A DNA stretch of 64,000 bases from Tolypothrix tenuis PCC 7101 (GCF_002368295.1 NZ_AP018248.1:1212477-1276476), one strand, 5' to 3'. Counted from the stretch's first letter, positions 7,266 to 16,771 are shown. Notes: a model not told the origin generated them from the letters alone. Program-made: numbers and translations.

Positions 7266-9602
7266 TTACTGAGTATTCACCATTGCCACAATTGTAGATA
7301 AAGGCACTTCGGCAAAATACTCACGTTGAAATTGTTCTTCGCGGACTGCTGCTAAAAATTTTCCCGCAGCAGCATCGGCTTGAGTTTCGGAGATATTTTT
7401 GGGTTCTGGGATAATTCGCAAATAATTATCTTGGCGTTGTACTGTGAATCCCAAATATTTTAAGGCTCTGATGCCTAAGAGCAAGGCTTGGTTGCTAATG
7501 CCCAGTTTCTCTAAAAGTTGGACGCGGGTAACTGGTTGATGGGTGCGGCTGAGGTATTTGGCAATTCCGATGAGAGTCAGCCAAATTTGATTCGGGGATT
7601 GCTGGTTGGGTTTACTCCATGCGATCGCAAGTTGTTGATTATTGTACAAACATCGCTTCCACCAGGCGCGTAAATCATCCCAGCTTGTCGGACATTCTTC
7701 TAAGATGAGTGCTGAATGTTGAGTTCTCAGTTGTGAATGTTCTTGATTGCGCCAGTCTAATATCAGTTCTGAGTTGTGGGTGGTGAAGACTGAATTAGCG
7801 CTGGGGCGAACGGCGATTAATCTGATTTCGTAGCGTTTTTTAAAGGTGTTGTAATCTAGTTCTGCTATGCAATCACATCTACCTATGGGTAATTCATCTT
7901 TGTAGTGTCCCCACCAAATCCCAGGAAACGGATTTCTCGTGGAATCATCCCGAATATCAAAATCGGTTTTAATGTACTGTATTTTTTTCCCTTGGGAGTC
8001 CTGTTGATTGCGATGCCAAGCATTTTCAAACCAGCAGTTTTGAATCAACAGTTTTGGCACGGGATTACCCATTCCACAAGGTTCTAGGATTTTCAGTTCT
8101 AAAAATAAATCTTTCCCTAAGTCTGCAACTGTTACCACGATGTCTGCTTGGACTGTGGCTGTGAGGGTTTTACCACCCAAGGATTGCCGTAAACGTTGGT
8201 TAATCGCCTCTGAAAATAAGGGAATATTCTCCACCAACATACTCAACCCAGCTGCAAAGGGATGCCCGCCAAAGCGATGTAATAAATGTGCTTGGTCTTT
8301 GACTAATTGGTACAAATCGACAGAATTTATAGAACGAGCAGAACCTCTAGCTAGGGACTGGGGATTAGGGATTGGGGATTGGGAAGAGTCTTCCCCAGCC
8401 TCCAATTCTTCTGTACTCAAAAGGATAGTGGGGCGACCAGTTTCTTGTGCTACTTGTCCGGCTACTAAGCCTAATACGCCTACGGGCCATTGGGCATCGG
8501 CGAGGACGATCGCACTTGTGGTAGATAAATCTAATTGAGTTAGTTTTTGGGCGACTTGGGTTTGTACGTCTTTTTGCAAAGATTTCCGGCGGGCGTTGGC
8601 TAGTTCTGTGTCTTCTGCGAGTTCGCTGCAGCGTTTGATATCGCGGCTGGTGAGTAGTTCTACACAAAAGCTAGCATCACCTTGGATGCGGCTAACAGCA
8701 TTGATGCGCGGCCCCAAACCAAAGGAAATATCTGTGGGGCGATCGCCACTTTTCTGACACAATTCTAATAATCGTCCTACTCCTGGTCGTCGTCTGGCTG
8801 CTGGTGGTTGTTTAAAGTCTTCCTGTAAGCGTTGAATCCCCAATTGCGCTAAATAGCGGCAATCTCCGCTTAACTGTACTAAGTCGGCAATTAACCCTAC
8901 AGCCACTAAATCTAGTAAATCTGTTAAAGGATGTTTTGGTATATTGGGCAGAGTTTGATACAGTGCTTCTACTAATTTGTAAGCTACCGCCACCCCAGAC
9001 AAATTATACAGGGGATGTTCATTCGGCAAATTGCGCGGATTGATAATTGCAATAACTGGTGGCCGTTCTGCTGGTAATGTGTGATGGTCTGTAACTATGA
9101 CATCAATACCCAGCTTTTGAGCATAAATAATTTCATCAATATTTGTGCTGCCAGTATCGCAGGTAACAATTAATGTACAGTCTTGTTTTGCTAAATTATC
9201 GATACCTGCATAGTTCAGCCCGTGAGATTCTTTGAGACGGTTGGGTATGTAGTAGCTTAACTGCGAATTTTGAACGAAAAATTCCCCCAAACCATCCCAC
9301 AACACAGATGTAGAAGTAATCCCATCCGCGTCAAAGTCGCCCCAAATCGCAACTTTCTCCCCAGCATTACGTGCTAGTTGCAATCTTGCCATAGCGCGAT
9401 GCATTTCTTCCCCAAACTCAAAAGGGCTAGCTGGTTGATAAGTTTTATAGTTAACGAAACCTTCTAATTGCTTGGTGTCACGAATACCACGTTGCCATAA
9501 TAATTGCGCTGCATAAACTCCACTTGATGCAGGCGTATACTTTTTCACAGCTTGGATAAACCACTCTGGAGGTTGTTCAGTTGCGGCTAGAGTCCATTGC
9601 AT
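7266..9602 (-). CDS. recJ: Single-stranded-DNA-specific exonuclease RecJ
   Basis: RecJ degrades single-stranded DNA 5'-3' in recombination and repair. The DHH phosphoesterase motifs DFDADGITS and VTDHH, and the DHHA1 motif FGGHPFAAG, are present. The protein is 778 residues with a cyanobacterial C-terminal extension ending in a winged-helix-like part. I place the start at the ATG at 9602 (MQWTLAATEQPPEW); a longer frame would translate the upstream G-rich repeat and is unlikely. Two blocks look like intergenic repeats captured in frame: one near 8354-8395 between TEELEAGE and LARGSARS, and one near 7720-7795 (TTHNSEL and RTQHSAL). The core motifs remain intact. Confidence 0.95.
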   Translation of the reverse strand: MQWTLAATEQPPEWFIQAVKKYTPASSGVYAAQLLWQRGIRDTKQLEGFVNYKTYQPASPFEFGEEMHRAMARLQLARNAGEKVAIWGDFDADGITSTSVLWDGLGEFFVQNSQLSYYIPNRLKESHGLNYAGIDNLAKQDCTLIVTCDTGSTNIDEIIYAQKLGIDVIVTDHHTLPAERPPVIAIINPRNLPNEHPLYNLSGVAVAYKLVEALYQTLPNIPKHPLTDLLDLVAVGLIADLVQLSGDCRYLAQLGIQRLQEDFKQPPAARRRPGVGRLLELCQKSGDRPTDISFGLGPRINAVSRIQGDASFCVELLTSRDIKRCSELAEDTELANARRKSLQKDVQTQVAQKLTQLDLSTTSAIVLADAQWPVGVLGLVAGQVAQETGRPTILLSTEELEAGEDSSQSPIPNPQSLARGSARSINSVDLYQLVKDQAHLLHRFGGHPFAAGLSMLVENIPLFSEAINQRLRQSLGGKTLTATVQADIVVTVADLGKDLFLELKILEPCGMGNPVPKLLIQNCWFENAWHRNQQDSQGKKIQYIKTDFDIRDDSTRNPFPGIWWGHYKDELPIGRCDCIAELDYNTFKKRYEIRLIAVRPSANSVFTTHNSELILDWRNQEHSQLRTQHSALILEECPTSWDDLRAWWKRCLYNNQQLAIAWSKPNQQSPNQIWLTLIGIAKYLSRTHQPVTRVQLLEKLGISNQALLLGIRALKYLGFTVQRQDNYLRIIPEPKNISETQADAAAGKFLAAVREEQFQREYFAEVPLSTIVAMVNTQ
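8354..8395. repeat. Composite-repeat fragment inside recJ
   Basis: GGGACTGGGGATTAGGGATT and the following bases match the G-rich end of the composite repeat found in many spacers here. It is a multiple of three long within recJ and encodes SQSPIPNPQS on the minus strand. Confidence 0.7.
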
Positions 9603-9738
9603 AGTGGGGGATTGGGGACTGGGGATTGGGGAGGCAGAGGGGCAGGGGGCAGGGAGCAGGGGGAAAATTCTTAATTCCAATTAGCAATTACCAATTACCA
9701 ATTACCCATTACCCATTACCAAATGACAAATACTAAAT
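9603..9738. repeat. Composite G-rich/ATTACCA repeat (plus orientation)
   Basis: This copy has the order GGGGATTGGGGACTGGGG, GGCAGGGAGCAGGG, AAATTCTTAATT, then ATTACCA heptamers and AAATGACAAATAC. It fills the whole spacer between recJ and the acetyltransferase. Confidence 0.85.
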
Positions 9739-9740
9739 GC

Positions 9741-10385
9741 CTACTCATCATTCAACTTTAAATCTATTTGCGGTTCTGTGACTAAGGGATTGAGGACGAC
9801 TTCGTTAGCGAAACCATCAGGCTTACGGGCGCGAATTGCAGCTGGACGCGATCGCCTATAACCTGCTCTTTCAGCTTTTTGATGTTCATAATCAATTAGT
9901 CTGCCATAGTATGGATGTTTACTTAAATTCATTGATAAGAAAATATGCTGGCGGTTGTTACCAAATCCTTTGCGGTTGAAAAATTTCACGGCTGGGGTAT
10001 TGGTAGGATCTGTATCTACTAGCATGAACCGCGCGCCATCTTCAATCATGCGGGCGACAGCTTTATCAACCAGCTTGTCTGCAACTCCCCGACGCTGAAA
10101 ATTCGGGCTAACTCCTAACCAGAGAATATATCCGTAAGTCCATGAGGCTTTGGTAATGATGGTTCCTAAAATAAAGCCTGCTAAGTCGCCATCGATTTCT
10201 GCAACCAAACAGTATTCTGGATCTGTGTTGTAAAGTCCAATGACTTCCCACTCATCCCAAGTTCTATATAAATAAGGATATAAATCGCTGGTAAATAGTT
10301 CTTCTCCCAAATGGTAAATCGGCGCTATATCGTCAATTCCTAATTCACGGACGTAAACTGTGTCCATGTCATCAACGTTTGTCAT
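9741..10385 (-). CDS. GNAT family N-acetyltransferase
   Basis: The 214-residue protein has a GNAT fold over residues 10-155. The acetyl-CoA motif is WLGVSPNFQRRGVADKLVDK (motif A, Q/RxxGxA type) and motif B is NTPAVKFFNRKGF, where an acceptor-side Asn and a Tyr/Phe are usual. A basic C-terminal tail (AGYRRSRPAAIRARKPDG) follows. It resembles RimI-like enzymes that acetylate proteins or small amines, but the substrate cannot be told. It stands alone between repeats on the minus strand. Confidence 0.82.
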   Translation of the reverse strand: MTNVDDMDTVYVRELGIDDIAPIYHLGEELFTSDLYPYLYRTWDEWEVIGLYNTDPEYCLVAEIDGDLAGFILGTIITKASWTYGYILWLGVSPNFQRRGVADKLVDKAVARMIEDGARFMLVDTDPTNTPAVKFFNRKGFGNNRQHIFLSMNLSKHPYYGRLIDYEHQKAERAGYRRSRPAAIRARKPDGFANEVVLNPLVTEPQIDLKLNDE

Positions 10386-10467
10386 AACTTTTAAGTATAT
10401 ATTCTGCTTTCATCTTAGCGAGAGTAATAAGAGTCAAGAGTCAAAAGTCAAAAGTCCAAAGAGGTAG

Positions 10468-10494
10468 GATGCGTTAGCCTTGGCGTAACGCATC
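10468..10494. repeat. Short GCGTTA hairpin repeat
   Basis: A perfect 9-bp stem, GATGCGTTA with TAACGCATC, around a 9-nt loop. It belongs to the GGTGCGTTA/TAACGCACC family that makes up the MITE-like elements at 38495 and 39676. Confidence 0.65.
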
Positions 10495-10526
10495 ACACAT
10501 TTCTATTTTTTGTTGACCGTTAAATT

Positions 10527-11330
10527 TCACAGCGCTACTTCTTCTATACTGGCGATATCTGGTAAGGAATTACCTTCGCTTTCTTCTTCAATAGCCTGGA
10601 TGCGATCGCAGCGAGTACCAAATTGACAATACCCGCAAGCTTTGTTTCCGTGTGGTAGTTGGGGAAATTGTTCTTTGTGTTGATAACGTTCTAACCAATA
10701 ACTTAAATCGTTTAACAGTTCATTCAGTTCTTTTGCTGTTCGCTGGTGCTGGGCAGTACTGTAATTAAATTTAATATTTTGCGGTTTACCTTCAGATTGA
10801 ACAAACCAATAAGTCATAGAGATATTTTCTGGCAAATATTCGCTAGTTTCTGCCAAAACATACAAATAAAGACGAGTTTGCCAGTTCTGCTCTAATTTAC
10901 GTTTATGTAATGGTTTAGGATAGGTTTTCCAGTCGAGAATCTGCGCTTTTTCTTTATCGGCAATTAATAAATCATAAACAACAGTCAGCAAATAATTTTG
11001 TACTTGCAGAGTGCGGTAATGTTCACTTTCACGAAAAGTTTGACTACCAGCAGCAGGTGAGAGAATTTCTGGTGCAGTTTCCGCAAAAGCTGACATCCAA
11101 TTTTGTAATTGACTATCGGCTTGCAAAATACTATTAATTGGCAAACCCATTTCTCGTTGCTGCATCAGCAGGTGAAATCGGCTACCTAAAGTTTGCCGTT
11201 CTTCATGTTCTGGATCTGAGGGAGAATTGAGATTGTCGAGATAAGTATGTTGAAACTGACGGGGACAACGTTCTAATAAATTCAGTTGTCCTTGGGAAAT
11301 GCGTAATAGTTGAGTGGAAGTTGACAGCAT
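10527..11330 (-). CDS. PD-(D/E)XK nuclease with probable 4Fe-4S cluster (RecB/Cas4-like)
   Basis: The 267-residue protein has the RecB-family nuclease core: QILDWKTYPKP carries the Asp and Lys of motifs II and III, and LGSRFHLLMQ provides the motif I helix with His. One Cys near the start (LERCPRQF) and three near the end (CGYCQFGTRC) match the arrangement that binds a 4Fe-4S cluster in AddB and Cas4. Such proteins process DNA ends; many cyanobacteria carry a stand-alone copy. No cas gene or CRISPR is nearby, so I do not call it Cas4. The ATG at 11330 follows a spacer with a GCGATCGC octamer. Confidence 0.8.
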   Translation of the reverse strand: MLSTSTQLLRISQGQLNLLERCPRQFQHTYLDNLNSPSDPEHEERQTLGSRFHLLMQQREMGLPINSILQADSQLQNWMSAFAETAPEILSPAAGSQTFRESEHYRTLQVQNYLLTVVYDLLIADKEKAQILDWKTYPKPLHKRKLEQNWQTRLYLYVLAETSEYLPENISMTYWFVQSEGKPQNIKFNYSTAQHQRTAKELNELLNDLSYWLERYQHKEQFPQLPHGNKACGYCQFGTRCDRIQAIEEESEGNSLPDIASIEEVAL

Positions 11331-11967
11331 TTTTCTATTTTAGAAGCGATCGCCGCTCTATCTTCAGACAGTATGTTGTAATAAAATACACATCTTTTTT
11401 AATAAATGTGCGGTTAAACATTATTTAATTTAGACATTTTTTACTTTTTTTAAAATTTGAGAGATGATTACTTTTACGTTTTTTGAATTATATAACATAT
11501 ACATTTATATATAGTAGTCCACTCATTGATAGATTTTTTACTACTCTGAAACAACCTACTATTATTTTAAATAATTAACTTTTTGATAGCCTTATATTAT
11601 TTATAGAAATTTTATACATTAGCTAGTAATTACACTCATAATAATTCTGATTATTTATCCTAAACTTTTAAAAGATTCTGATTAAAGTTTACTGCGGTAT
11701 ACATTACTAAATGCTCAGTTCCGACAGCGTAATCTATAACTTTTTTCTTAGTGTTTTGTCTACAAAAGTATTTCTTTTTTCTGTTATTGCTTAACCTCTA
11801 AGAGCATTGAACCAGAGACTTAGATATTTTCCACCTTGACGCACATTTGCGACTTGGAACTATTTGCACAGCAATCACCCCGAATGTGTTGAGTAAAATT
11901 CAGCACATATACAAAGATTGTTCGCCATTGTTTTGCTCAGTAATTTGCTAACTCTCAATCAAGATTT
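11331..11967. other. AT-rich intergenic region, divergent promoters
   Basis: This 637-bp spacer separates the divergent nuclease and GGDEF/EAL genes, so it must hold both promoters. It is strongly AT-rich with no open frame of note, no clear hairpin and no recognisable operator. Confidence 0.5.
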
Positions 11968-13758
11968 ATGAAACTCAACTACAAACTTTACCTGTACTTA
12001 TCTTTATCTAATTTGAAATTGCTCAAGAGAAGTTATCCTGCCAAAATCATGTTTGTGGCCTTTGTAGGTACTCACATACCACTTTTGACATTACTTTTGA
12101 GTTTTCTCATTTCCAACTCTTATTCTTGGGAAATGGCGGTACGAGTTTTAATTATTGCTCTGTTGGCGACGTTAACAGGTACAGCAGCAACTCTCTATGC
12201 CATACATAATCTCCTCGCACCAGTCATGTTGACATCGACTGCATTGCAAGACTATCTAAATAATCGAAAATTACCTGAACTACCTACAGAATATGTTGAT
12301 GAAGCTGGGACACTCATGGCAGATGTTTCACAGACTCTTAATAAATTAGATGAGTTGATTCATTACATTACTAATTATGACGAATTAACAGGACTACCTA
12401 ATCAAAATTTATTTAGCGATCGCCTATCGGGTGCTGTGGCGAAAAAGTATTTTCTTCCAGATAACACAAAAGAAGTTGGGATACAACTTCATCTTGGCGA
12501 TCGCTCTAATTTAACTTTCTCTCCATCTCCACAACAACAAAAGCTATTAGCTATATTTTTATTAGGTATTGATGATTTCCTGAATCTCAGTCATGCATTA
12601 ACGCATAATACCCTAAATTTGTTACTGCGAGCAGTTGCCCAGCGCTTAAGCACTTGTGTTTCACAAACAGATATTATTGCCCATTTGAGTAAAGATGAAT
12701 TTGCAATTGCCCGAGTAGAAATTCCTTCTTTTGAAAGCGTGATTAAGCTATCACAATTGCTGCTAAATACTCTGGCAAAGCCCTTTTTAATAGAGGGTAA
12801 CTCAATTCATATTACTGCCAGCATTGGTATCACAATTAATGACTTAAATGAGAGTAATGGTGTAGAGGAACTCTTGCAACAGGCGCACATCGCACTCTCC
12901 CAGGCTCAAACACAAGGGCGTAGCCAATATTTATTTTATTCACCAGAAATTAATGCTCGCTTACAAGAGCGACTCACTTTAGAAAGCCAATTATATGGGG
13001 CACTGGAACGCAATGAAATGCAGGTTTATTACCAACCTTTAATTAATTTGCATACGCAAAAAGTAACAGCAGTTGAAGCGCTAGTTCGCTGGAAACATCC
13101 TACTTTGGGTTTAGTTTCCCCAGCAAAGTTTATTCCGATTGTAGAAGCTAATGGTTTAATCACCGCAATCGGCGAATGGGTTTTGCGAACAGCCTGTACT
13201 CAATGTCGTGCTTGGCAGCTGGCTGGGCTACCTGCGATTCGAGTATCAGTGAATCTGTCAGCTAGGCAATTTGAACAACCCAATTTAGTAGAGGTTGTTA
13301 GTCAAATCCTTCAGGAAACTGGACTACCGCCATCTTACCTAGAATTAGAAGTCACTGAAAGCTTTTTGATGGCTGATATTCAGCACTCGGTAAAAATCTT
13401 GAACCAATTACGAGAATTAGGTATTTGGCTAGCTTTGGATGATTTTGGTACTGGTTATTGCTCGTTGAATTACTTAACGCGCTTTCCCGTCAATATGCTG
13501 AAAATTGATCGCTCATTTGTACAAGATATAACGTCTAATCCTGATAGCGCTGCTGTTATCGATGCCATTATTGCTTTAGCCAATAGTCTGCAATTAAAGA
13601 TTACAGCAGAGGGCGTGGAAACCGCAGAACAAATGCACTACTTAAAAAGACGGGGATGTGAGGAAGGGCAAGGATTCTACTTTAGTCGCCCTGTTCCTGC
13701 TGATATAGCTGTTGAGATGTTGGAAAACAGTTATCAGCTAAGTAAACAATTACGATGA
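11968..13758 (+). CDS. Membrane GGDEF/EAL protein, degenerate GGDEF, probably a c-di-GMP phosphodiesterase
   Basis: Two N-terminal membrane helices (about residues 27-50 and 55-80) and a short HAMP-like linker lead into a GGDEF domain (about 135-320) and an EAL domain (about 330-585). The GGDEF signature is replaced by LSKDEF, so diguanylate cyclase activity is not expected; it may be a regulatory GTP-binding domain. The EAL side keeps its catalytic set: VEALVRW, LEVTES, LDDFGTGY, KIDRSF and AEGVET. Known proteins of this type hydrolyse c-di-GMP. About 200 residues separate the first GGDEF motif from the EAL domain, as usual, but an unusual insert (PDNTKEVGIQ to SPSPQQQ) sits inside the GGDEF domain. 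Confidence 0.9.
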   Translation: MKLNYKLYLYLSLSNLKLLKRSYPAKIMFVAFVGTHIPLLTLLLSFLISNSYSWEMAVRVLIIALLATLTGTAATLYAIHNLLAPVMLTSTALQDYLNNRKLPELPTEYVDEAGTLMADVSQTLNKLDELIHYITNYDELTGLPNQNLFSDRLSGAVAKKYFLPDNTKEVGIQLHLGDRSNLTFSPSPQQQKLLAIFLLGIDDFLNLSHALTHNTLNLLLRAVAQRLSTCVSQTDIIAHLSKDEFAIARVEIPSFESVIKLSQLLLNTLAKPFLIEGNSIHITASIGITINDLNESNGVEELLQQAHIALSQAQTQGRSQYLFYSPEINARLQERLTLESQLYGALERNEMQVYYQPLINLHTQKVTAVEALVRWKHPTLGLVSPAKFIPIVEANGLITAIGEWVLRTACTQCRAWQLAGLPAIRVSVNLSARQFEQPNLVEVVSQILQETGLPPSYLELEVTESFLMADIQHSVKILNQLRELGIWLALDDFGTGYCSLNYLTRFPVNMLKIDRSFVQDITSNPDSAAVIDAIIALANSLQLKITAEGVETAEQMHYLKRRGCEEGQGFYFSRPVPADIAVEMLENSYQLSKQLR

Positions 13759-13801
13759 CACGCAGCAGTAATCCAAACGTCATGTGTACTTAGACAAAAG
13801 T

Positions 13802-13859
13802 AAAAGGTAAAAGGCAAAAGGATAAATTTTGTGATTGCTCCTTCTTCCTTTTACCTTTT
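13802..13859. terminator. Probable bidirectional terminator between convergent genes
   Basis: A purine-rich arm (13802-13821, AAAAGGTAAAAGGCAAAAGG) is nearly complementary to 13840-13859, with 18-nt loop. It lies between the ends of two convergent genes and is built of AAAAGGT/C heptamers. Confidence 0.5.
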
Positions 13860-13873
13860 CATGTACCTGATGC

Positions 13874-14077
13874 TTATTTAATGTTAGCCTTTGCGTCCCT
13901 CACTGCGGCAAAGAAAAATAATCCTGTGAGAGGAATACTCAATACCAAGATGATCGTTGTGGCTTGAACGCCTAAGTCTGGTTGTCCGTAACTCAGTTCA
14001 AAAATCGAACCAACAGCCGCGATCGCTGCTACACAAGAACCAGCTAGAAATAATCCGCTTTTTGGAGTTAAATACAC
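13874..14077 (-). CDS. Small membrane protein of unknown function
   Basis: A 67-residue protein with two membrane helices (about 9-27 and 38-58) and a short charged C-terminus (RDAKANIK). I do not recognise the family with certainty; it looks like small conserved hypotheticals of cyanobacterial thylakoid or plasma membranes. It starts 13 bp after the end of def on the same strand and is probably co-transcribed with it. Confidence 0.6.
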   Translation of the reverse strand: MYLTPKSGLFLAGSCVAAIAAVGSIFELSYGQPDLGVQATTIILVLSIPLTGLFFFAAVRDAKANIK

Positions 14078-14089
14078 TACTAAACCACC

Positions 14090-14653
14090 CTATGCTACTG
14101 GTTTCACCGCCTGATACGAGAAGCCATTTTTAGATAGTTCCTGGGCCAAAGTCAAGGAATTATCTACACGATCTACGAATACCACGCCATTGAGGTGATC
14201 CATTTCGTGCTGAATGCAGCGTGCGAGTAAGTCAGTTGCTTTTATTGTCTTAGGACGGCCATTTTCATCCTTATAAGCAATTTCTACCACTTCTGGACGC
14301 TTGACATCCATATACACGTTAGGAATGCTCAAACAGCCTTCTTGAGCAACGCAGATTTCTTTGCTTACCTGTTTAATGGTGGGGTTAATCAATACCAATG
14401 GCGGATTAGCAGGATTATCTGGTTCTAAATCGATGACAATTAGTTGTTTATGAATGCCAACTTGGGGTGCAGCCAAACCAATGCCATCTTTGCTGTACAT
14501 AGTTTGCAGCATATCCCGGATTAGTTGGCGCAGTTCATCATCTACTTTGGCAATGCGCTTTGCTGGTTGACGAAGAGCGCGATCGCCTAAATAGTGAAGT
14601 TGCAAGGGCGGATTTTTTAACTTTTTTTTCTCGACAGCAATTTCGGAGGGCAT
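14090..14653 (-). CDS. def: Peptide deformylase
   Basis: This metalloenzyme removes the formyl group from the N-terminal Met of new proteins. All three motifs are present: GIGLAAPQVG, EGCLSIP (metal Cys) and QHEMDHLNG (metal His pair with catalytic Glu). At 187 residues it has normal length. It is probably the first gene of a pair with the small membrane protein downstream. Confidence 0.97.
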   Translation of the reverse strand: MPSEIAVEKKKLKNPPLQLHYLGDRALRQPAKRIAKVDDELRQLIRDMLQTMYSKDGIGLAAPQVGIHKQLIVIDLEPDNPANPPLVLINPTIKQVSKEICVAQEGCLSIPNVYMDVKRPEVVEIAYKDENGRPKTIKATDLLARCIQHEMDHLNGVVFVDRVDNSLTLAQELSKNGFSYQAVKPVA

Positions 14654-14853
14654 GATTCCTTATGGCTTGATTGTGAAAATTCTTTCTAGTTTAATTCTAT
14701 CAATCCCTTAATGGCTGAAATCTTGCTGACTCTGCTATCAATATCAGTAAACACACAAATTCTACACAGTCGAGTATAAATGTGATGTTATCGCGTACCA
14801 TGACTTCAGTATTTTTGTCAGGGCGCTAAATTCAGTTACTAGGGTGATGATGT

Positions 14854-15756
14854 GTGTGGAAATTTTTAACTAAACTCGACTACCTCCTCAAAGAAACCTT
14901 CCTCGGCTGGCTGCGCGGAGGTTGGATGAATTGGGCAGCAGTCAGTACTGTAACAGTATTACTATTTTTATTTGGGATGAGTTTGCAAACCTCCTGGCAA
15001 GTAGAAAAATTACTTTACCAGTTTGGTAGTCAAATGGAGGTTGCAGTTTATCTAGATTCGGGGATATCAGCTGTCAATCTAGAACCACTAGTGAAACACA
15101 TACCAGAAGTGGTAGGAACGCAAGTAATTACCAAAGAAGAAGCCTGGACTAAGTTAGTGAAAGAACTAGGAATTTCTGATATTGAAGGTGCAAACCAGCA
15201 GCTAGCAGAAAATCCCCTAGTTGATGAAATTAAAGTCAAAGCACGTAACTCGGAAGTTGTGCCGAATTTAGCAACTAAGTTGGCTAAATTACCGGGAGTG
15301 AGTACAGTGCAGTATGTTGATGAAGTCCTCAAGCGTATCGCCCAGTTACATCAAGGTTTAAACTGGATTACAGTAACAATTACCATCATCCTCACCTTAA
15401 CTGCGATCGCTGTCACCAGCATCACAATTCGCCTCATTGTGATGGCGCGCCGACAGGAAATTGAAATCATGCAGTTAGTCGGTGCGACTACAGCTTGGAT
15501 TTACCTACCGTTTATTTTACAGGGTATAGCCTTTGGCGTATTTGGAGGTGCGATCGCTTGGAGTTTGATTACTGTCATTCAACAATTTATCAGCAACTTG
15601 CTATCCAACCAGCCTGAATTTATTCAATTTATTAGCCACGGCTTGCAACTTACTCCAGTACAAATTTTATTATTACCCCTAATTCTTGTAAGTTTTGGTG
15701 CAGCTGTAGGATTAATAGGTAGTTTATTTGCTGTACGGCGTTTTGCCAGAGGTTAG
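14854..15756 (+). CDS. ftsX: Cell division ABC permease FtsX
   Basis: FtsX is the membrane partner of the FtsE ATPase and signals to peptidoglycan hydrolases during division. The 300-residue protein has the FtsX layout: a first helix (about 26-45, WAAVSTVTVLLFLFGMSL), an extracellular domain (50-165, MEVAVYLDSGISAVNLEPL), then three helices with the cytoplasmic loop MARRQEIEIMQLVGATTAW typical of FtsX. The GTG at 14854 is preceded by AGGGTGATGA at a suitable distance. ftsE is not adjacent, which is common in cyanobacteria. Confidence 0.93.
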   Translation: MWKFLTKLDYLLKETFLGWLRGGWMNWAAVSTVTVLLFLFGMSLQTSWQVEKLLYQFGSQMEVAVYLDSGISAVNLEPLVKHIPEVVGTQVITKEEAWTKLVKELGISDIEGANQQLAENPLVDEIKVKARNSEVVPNLATKLAKLPGVSTVQYVDEVLKRIAQLHQGLNWITVTITIILTLTAIAVTSITIRLIVMARRQEIEIMQLVGATTAWIYLPFILQGIAFGVFGGAIAWSLITVIQQFISNLLSNQPEFIQFISHGLQLTPVQILLLPLILVSFGAAVGLIGSLFAVRRFARG

Positions 15757-15759
15757 TTA

Positions 15760-15930
15760 TTTGGCATTTGTCATTTGTCATTTGTCATTAGGTAATGGGT
15801 AATTGGTAATTGGTAATAGTTATTTTCTCTTGTCGCCTCATCTTCCACCCTTCGGGAAGCTGCAAAGCGTCTACATCTCTCCAGTCCCCAATCCCCAGTC
15901 CCTAGTCCCCAATCCCCACTCCCCAAATTC
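15760..15930. repeat. Composite repeat (minus orientation)
   Basis: Heptamers CATTTGT and GGTAATT are followed by CTCCAGTCCCCAATCCCCAG. It reaches the start codon of the DUF3598 gene, leaving almost no unique promoter sequence between ftsX and that gene. Confidence 0.8.
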
Positions 15931-15932
15931 TT

Positions 15933-16742
15933 ATGACATCTAAATGGGAAAGATTACTATTAAATATTGGTGAATGGCATGGTTCATTTACCAGTTTCTC
16001 TGCCCAAGGTGAACTGCTGCAAGATATCAAAAGTGTCGTTTCTCTAGAAGGGTTAAATAATAACCAGACAATTCGCCAAATTGTGAGCCTTCAAGGACAA
16101 GAAGATTTAGTTCTTGAATATAGTTCTTTGTCTAAAAGTATTTTATTGTTTGAAAATGGGGCATTTTCCCAAGGTTCAATTCAATTTGGGCCTTTTAGTG
16201 AATTTGGTGCAGAATTGGGTTTGATTTATGAAAATCGTCGATTGCGGCTAGTTCAATTATTTGATAAGAATAGTCAACTAAATAAACTCACATTGATACC
16301 AGAACATTTAGCTGGTACTGAACCTATAGCAAGCCAGAATCTACAAATCGAGGACTTGTTAGGAGAATGGCGCGGTGAAGCAACAACAATATATACAGAT
16401 TTTCGCCCTACTAATACTGTCTCCACAACCCTAAAATTACAACTTGATGATGCTGGGCAGTTTATCCAAACTCTTTCTTTTGGACAATATACAATTACTT
16501 CCAGCGCTACGATTAAAGGCTCGATTATCCACTTTGATCAAGATCCACAAAAGCAGATGCAAGTATTACTCCTACCTCACGGTGCTTCTGCAACTTCGCC
16601 ACTCAAGATAAACTTACGTCAAAGTTTTATTTTAGAGGTGGGTTGGTTAATTAAGCCAAATCTCCGCCAACGTATGATTCGCAGCTACAGCGATAAAGGC
16701 GAATGGGTAAGCCTTACTTTAGTGACTGAAGAAAAAGTTTAA
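15933..16742 (+). CDS. DUF3598 family protein (lipocalin-like fold)
   Basis: The 269-residue soluble protein begins with SKWERLLLNIGEWHGSFTSF, the signature of the cyanobacterial/plastid DUF3598 family, whose structures are two lipocalin-like barrels. The second half starts with LLGEWRGEATTIY, repeating the GEWxG motif, consistent with two related barrels (about 1-130 and 135-269). Members of a related fold include phycobiliprotein lyases, but no activity is established for this family. No signal peptide is visible. Confidence 0.8.
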   Translation: MTSKWERLLLNIGEWHGSFTSFSAQGELLQDIKSVVSLEGLNNNQTIRQIVSLQGQEDLVLEYSSLSKSILLFENGAFSQGSIQFGPFSEFGAELGLIYENRRLRLVQLFDKNSQLNKLTLIPEHLAGTEPIASQNLQIEDLLGEWRGEATTIYTDFRPTNTVSTTLKLQLDDAGQFIQTLSFGQYTITSSATIKGSIIHFDQDPQKQMQVLLLPHGASATSPLKINLRQSFILEVGWLIKPNLRQRMIRSYSDKGEWVSLTLVTEEKV

Positions 16743-16771
16743 AAATTGGAAGATTTAAATTAAAATTTTGC

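Noticed and set aside
9603..9680. Longer RecJ N-terminus
   Set aside because: The extra 26 residues translate a composite repeat and do not look like RecJ; ATG at 9602 fits the family.
11968..13758. Active diguanylate cyclase
   Set aside because: The GGDEF signature reads SKDEF; only the EAL domain keeps its catalytic residues.
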